Positions 5,709 to 7,664 of a stretch of DNA of 7,664 bases are shown piece by piece. The number at the start of each line of letters is the position of its first letter. Positions within the stretch are counted from its first letter, which is position 1. A model generated the notes under the pieces. That model worked only from the letters and a program-made list of their open reading frames with translations, did not search any database and was not told the DNA's origin. The DNA lies in contig URRM01000076.1 of NCBI GenBank assembly GCA_900550295.1, positions 1 through 7,664 on the forward strand. The letters run 5' to 3'. The translations under genes were made by a program, and so were the position numbers. The DNA is from an uncultured bacterium (lineage in GTDB: Bacteria; Cyanobacteriota; Vampirovibrionia; Gastranaerophilales; Gastranaerophilaceae).

Positions 5709-6590
5709 ATGCGTAAATTTATTTTTTATCTGTTGTTGGTTAAGAAATTATTTTATATCATAATTTATCCGTTTTTTATGGGTAATTCAAGATTTTTGCG
5801 CTTTTTTAGAATGGGTATGGAGAACTATTTAATTTTTCAACCTGCAAAACTTAGAGCGGTAAGAATTAAGCGTGAATTGTTGGGTAAATTTAAAACTGTT
5901 CGTTTTGTAACTTTAGATGGTGCAAGACTTTTTGCATGGTTCATCCCCCCAAAAGAAAACAAACCTACAATATTGTATTTTCATGGGCAGGCAGAATCAA
6001 TTTTAAATCACCAAGACATTGCTGAATTTGCCATAAAAAATGGTTATGGTTTGTTTATGCTTTCGTATAGAGGTCATTACAGAAGTTGGGGATTACCTTC
6101 TGAAAAAGGTATTTATACTGATGCTCAAACCGCAATAAATAAATTAAAAGATTTAGGTATAGAGGCAAAAGATATAATTTTATGGGGACACTCATTAGGT
6201 ACTACGGTTGCAACAAACACAGCGGTTCATAATGAGGTTAAAGCATTAATTTTACAATCTGCAGTTTTGAATATGCATTATTCTGCAATAGATATGGCTA
6301 ATTTCTACCTAAGACGATTGCGTGTGCGTTTCTTAAAACGTTATATAAAAAAGCACTTCAAGGATGTTGAATTTATTCAAAAATTTGATAATTTCAAAAC
6401 ATTGCCAATGGTAAAATGTCCAATTTTGTTGGTTCACTCAAAAACTGATCGTGTTGCACCTTCAAAAAATGCAAGAATTTTGGCTTTAGTTAATAAAAAT
6501 GCAGAGTTATATTTAGCACCAAGAGGCAGTCACTGGTCAATGAATTGGTGTATAGACAAAATTTCTGAATATATTGCAAACTTAAAATAA
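5709..6590 (+). CDS. Alpha/beta hydrolase, BEM46/ABHD13/YfhR-like, with N-terminal membrane anchor
   Basis: Serine hydrolase of unknown substrate, 293 residues. The N-terminus (about 4-23) is hydrophobic with two lysines in the middle and looks like an uncleaved signal anchor, so the catalytic domain probably sits at the membrane; its side is uncertain. The hydrolase domain starts near 60. Visible elements are the oxyanion-type HG (92-93), SYRGHYRSWGLPSE (119-132) typical of this subfamily, nucleophile elbow GHSLG with S162, acid D247 in HSKTDR, and catalytic H275 in GSHWS. A highly basic stretch at about 201-216 lies in the cap region. The elbow reads GHSLGTT rather than the commoner GxSxGG. 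I chose the ATG at 5709 because the promoter ends 6 nt before it. It lies between uvrA and trpS with separate promoters, so functional linkage is not implied. Esterase, thioesterase or lipase roles are all possible. Confidence 0.88.
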   Translation: MRKFIFYLLLVKKLFYIIIYPFFMGNSRFLRFFRMGMENYLIFQPAKLRAVRIKRELLGKFKTVRFVTLDGARLFAWFIPPKENKPTILYFHGQAESILNHQDIAEFAIKNGYGLFMLSYRGHYRSWGLPSEKGIYTDAQTAINKLKDLGIEAKDIILWGHSLGTTVATNTAVHNEVKALILQSAVLNMHYSAIDMANFYLRRLRVRFLKRYIKKHFKDVEFIQKFDNFKTLPMVKCPILLVHSKTDRVAPSKNARILALVNKNAELYLAPRGSHWSMNWCIDKISEYIANLK

Positions 6591-6602
6591 TATTGATATA
6601 AT
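6574..6602 (+). promoter_or_regulatory. trpS promoter
   Basis: TTGCAA (6574-6579), a 17-nt spacer and TATAAT (6597-6602), with TG one base before the -10. The -35 lies inside the last codons of the hydrolase gene. The predicted start, about 6609, is the first base of the GGAGG Shine-Dalgarno, giving a leader of about 10 nt. No T-box leader could fit. Confidence 0.75.
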
Positions 6603-6608
6603 ACTTTT

Positions 6609-6613
6609 GGAGG
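6609..6613 (+). promoter_or_regulatory. trpS ribosome-binding site
   Basis: GGAGG 5 nt before the ATG at 6619. It excludes the in-frame TTG at 6607, which precedes it. By the promoter prediction it is the very 5' end of the mRNA. Confidence 0.85.
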
Positions 6614-6618
6614 TATTT

Positions 6619-7626
6619 ATGGAAGAAAAGAAAAGAATAATGTCGGGAATGCGTCCGACTGGCAGACTTCATTTAGGTCATTATATGGGGGTTATTTCAA
6701 ATTGGGTAAACCTTCAAAATGATTATGATTGCTACTTTTCTGTTGCAGATTGGCATGCGCTTACAACAGGTTACGACAAAACTGAACAGTTAAAAGAAAA
6801 TGTTTATAACGTTGTAATTGATTGGTTGGCTTCTGGAATTGATCCTAAAAAGGCTACGATTTTTGTTCAATCTTCAATTCCTGAAATCGCTGAGCTAAAT
6901 ATTTATTTAGGCATGGTTACTCCGCAAAATTGGGTGGAACGTGATCCTACTTTGAAAGATATGGCAAAAATTTTAAAATCTAAAGAAGGTACAAATTCTC
7001 AAATCGGTTTCGGCTTAATGGGCTATCCGGTATTGATGACGGCTGATATTTTGGCTGTTAATGCTCATTATGTTCCGGTTGGTATTGACCAAGTTGCTCA
7101 CGTTGAGTTAACTCGTGATATGGCAAGACGATTTAATAATGTATACCACACAGATTATTTTGTTGAGCCGGCACCAAAATTAAATAACTGTCCGCTTTTA
7201 ACAGGTGTAGACGGTGCTAAAATGGGTAAATCTTTCAATAATGATATTAAAATTTCAGACGATGAAGAAACTACAACAAAACGTATAATGCAATGTATTA
7301 CCGACCGTTCACGTGTTAGAAAAGATGATTTAGGTCATCCTGACAAATGTGAAGTTGCGTTTAAATATTGGCAAATATTCGGCTCACCTGAAGAAATTGC
7401 TCAAGTTGAGTCTGAATGTAAAGCCGGAAAACGTGGTTGTGCAGATTGCAAACGTCAATTGGCTCAAAAGGTTAATGAACATTTTAAAGAAATTCGTGAA
7501 CGCCGTAAATATTACGAAAATCATATGGATGAAGTTAAAGCAATTCTTGAAGAAGGAACTCTTAAATCAAGAGCTGTATCTTCAAAAATCTTAGCTGATG
7601 TAAGAAATATTATCGGAATGTACTAA
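6619..7626 (+). CDS. trpS: Tryptophanyl-tRNA synthetase, [4Fe-4S] cluster type
   Basis: Class I aminoacyl-tRNA synthetase that charges tRNA-Trp with tryptophan using ATP, acting as a cytoplasmic homodimer. The 335-residue length is normal. Motifs: SGMRPTGRLHLGH (9-21) with the HIGH-type signature HLGH at 18-21; GIDQVAHVELTRDMARRFN (155-173), the tryptophan-pocket and helix region; and KMGKS (201-205), the KMSKS equivalent. The C-terminal anticodon-binding region has C244, C267, C274 and C277, spaced exactly C-x22-C-x6-C-x2-C, as in the Thermotoga maritima enzyme whose crystal structure showed a [4Fe-4S] cluster. E. coli and Bacillus enzymes lack it (family knowledge). The ATG at 6619 is fixed by GGAGG. 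It follows the hydrolase by 28 bases but has its own promoter. Confidence 0.97.
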   Translation: MEEKKRIMSGMRPTGRLHLGHYMGVISNWVNLQNDYDCYFSVADWHALTTGYDKTEQLKENVYNVVIDWLASGIDPKKATIFVQSSIPEIAELNIYLGMVTPQNWVERDPTLKDMAKILKSKEGTNSQIGFGLMGYPVLMTADILAVNAHYVPVGIDQVAHVELTRDMARRFNNVYHTDYFVEPAPKLNNCPLLTGVDGAKMGKSFNNDIKISDDEETTTKRIMQCITDRSRVRKDDLGHPDKCEVAFKYWQIFGSPEEIAQVESECKAGKRGCADCKRQLAQKVNEHFKEIRERRKYYENHMDEVKAILEEGTLKSRAVSSKILADVRNIIGMY

Positions 7627-7639
7627 GATAAATTTTAAG

Positions 7640-7645
7640 TATAAA
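7640..7645 (+). promoter_or_regulatory. Possible -10 element after trpS
   Basis: TATAAA lies in the AT-rich 3' flank of trpS without a recognisable -35 or TG extension. If used, transcription would start near 7652, inside the candidate coding start at 7648, so at most one of the two calls is right. Weak. Confidence 0.2.
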
Positions 7646-7647
7646 TA

Positions 7648-7664
7648 ATGAGTAAGGCGCCGAT
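7648..7664 (+). CDS. Possible start of the next gene (partial)
   Basis: An ATG at 7648 opens a frame reading MSKAP up to the window edge. It has no Shine-Dalgarno, and only five codons are visible. The plus-strand run of genes makes a following gene plausible, but nothing about its identity can be said. Confidence 0.25.

Noticed and set aside
6607..6618. TTG at 6607 as trpS start
   Set aside because: It precedes and includes the GGAGG that serves the ATG at 6619 and lies upstream of or at the predicted transcript start.
1..7664. Mobile elements, defence systems, CRISPR repeats, tRNA or rRNA genes
   Set aside because: No terminal inverted repeats, transposase or integrase-like products, regularly spaced repeats or recognisable RNA genes were seen; the gene content is housekeeping.

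Overview
This is an AT-rich bacterial chromosomal window of housekeeping genes arranged around one divergent hub. Two operon-like blocks read outward from the intergenic region at about 2689-2818. Leftward (minus strand) run a zinc-dependent phospholipase C-like protein, then rpsB (ribosomal protein S2) and tsf (EF-Ts). Rightward (plus strand) run uvrA (excision-repair ATPase), an alpha/beta hydrolase with a membrane-anchor-like N-terminus, and trpS (tryptophanyl-tRNA synthetase). The first codons of a possible further gene appear at the right edge. I saw no tRNA, rRNA, CRISPR array, insertion sequence or phage gene.

The low GC content, strong GGAGG ribosome-binding sites on most genes and the TrpRS type do not fix the taxon. 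A Gastranaerophilales/Melainabacteria-like or Clostridia-like gut bacterium would fit, but this is a guess from general appearance and not a database result.

Left block: rpsB and tsf are separated by 11 bases and are almost certainly co-transcribed. rpsB has its own candidate promoter and a leader of about 90 nt with two small inverted repeats, which could be a site of S2 autoregulation. The phospholipase-like gene starts at a TTG with a perfect Shine-Dalgarno. All nine zinc ligands expected of the phospholipase C / P1 nuclease fold can be assigned. The N-terminal Trp ligand, however, lies at residue 13 behind a short polar leader that is not a normal signal peptide.

Right block: each gene carries its own extended -10 promoter just before the start codon. 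For uvrA and the hydrolase, the -10 hexamer ends exactly 6 nt before the ATG and there is no Shine-Dalgarno, so both transcripts are predicted to be leaderless. For trpS the same promoter type places the transcript start on the first base of GGAGG, giving a leader of about 10 nt. TrpRS also carries a C-x22-C-x6-C-x2-C motif matching the [4Fe-4S] cluster form known from Thermotoga maritima.

Most of the window is ordinary, and I see no wholly new multi-gene system. The points most worth following up are the repeated promoter-on-start-codon geometry, the leader-bearing zinc phospholipase, and the iron-sulfur TrpRS.
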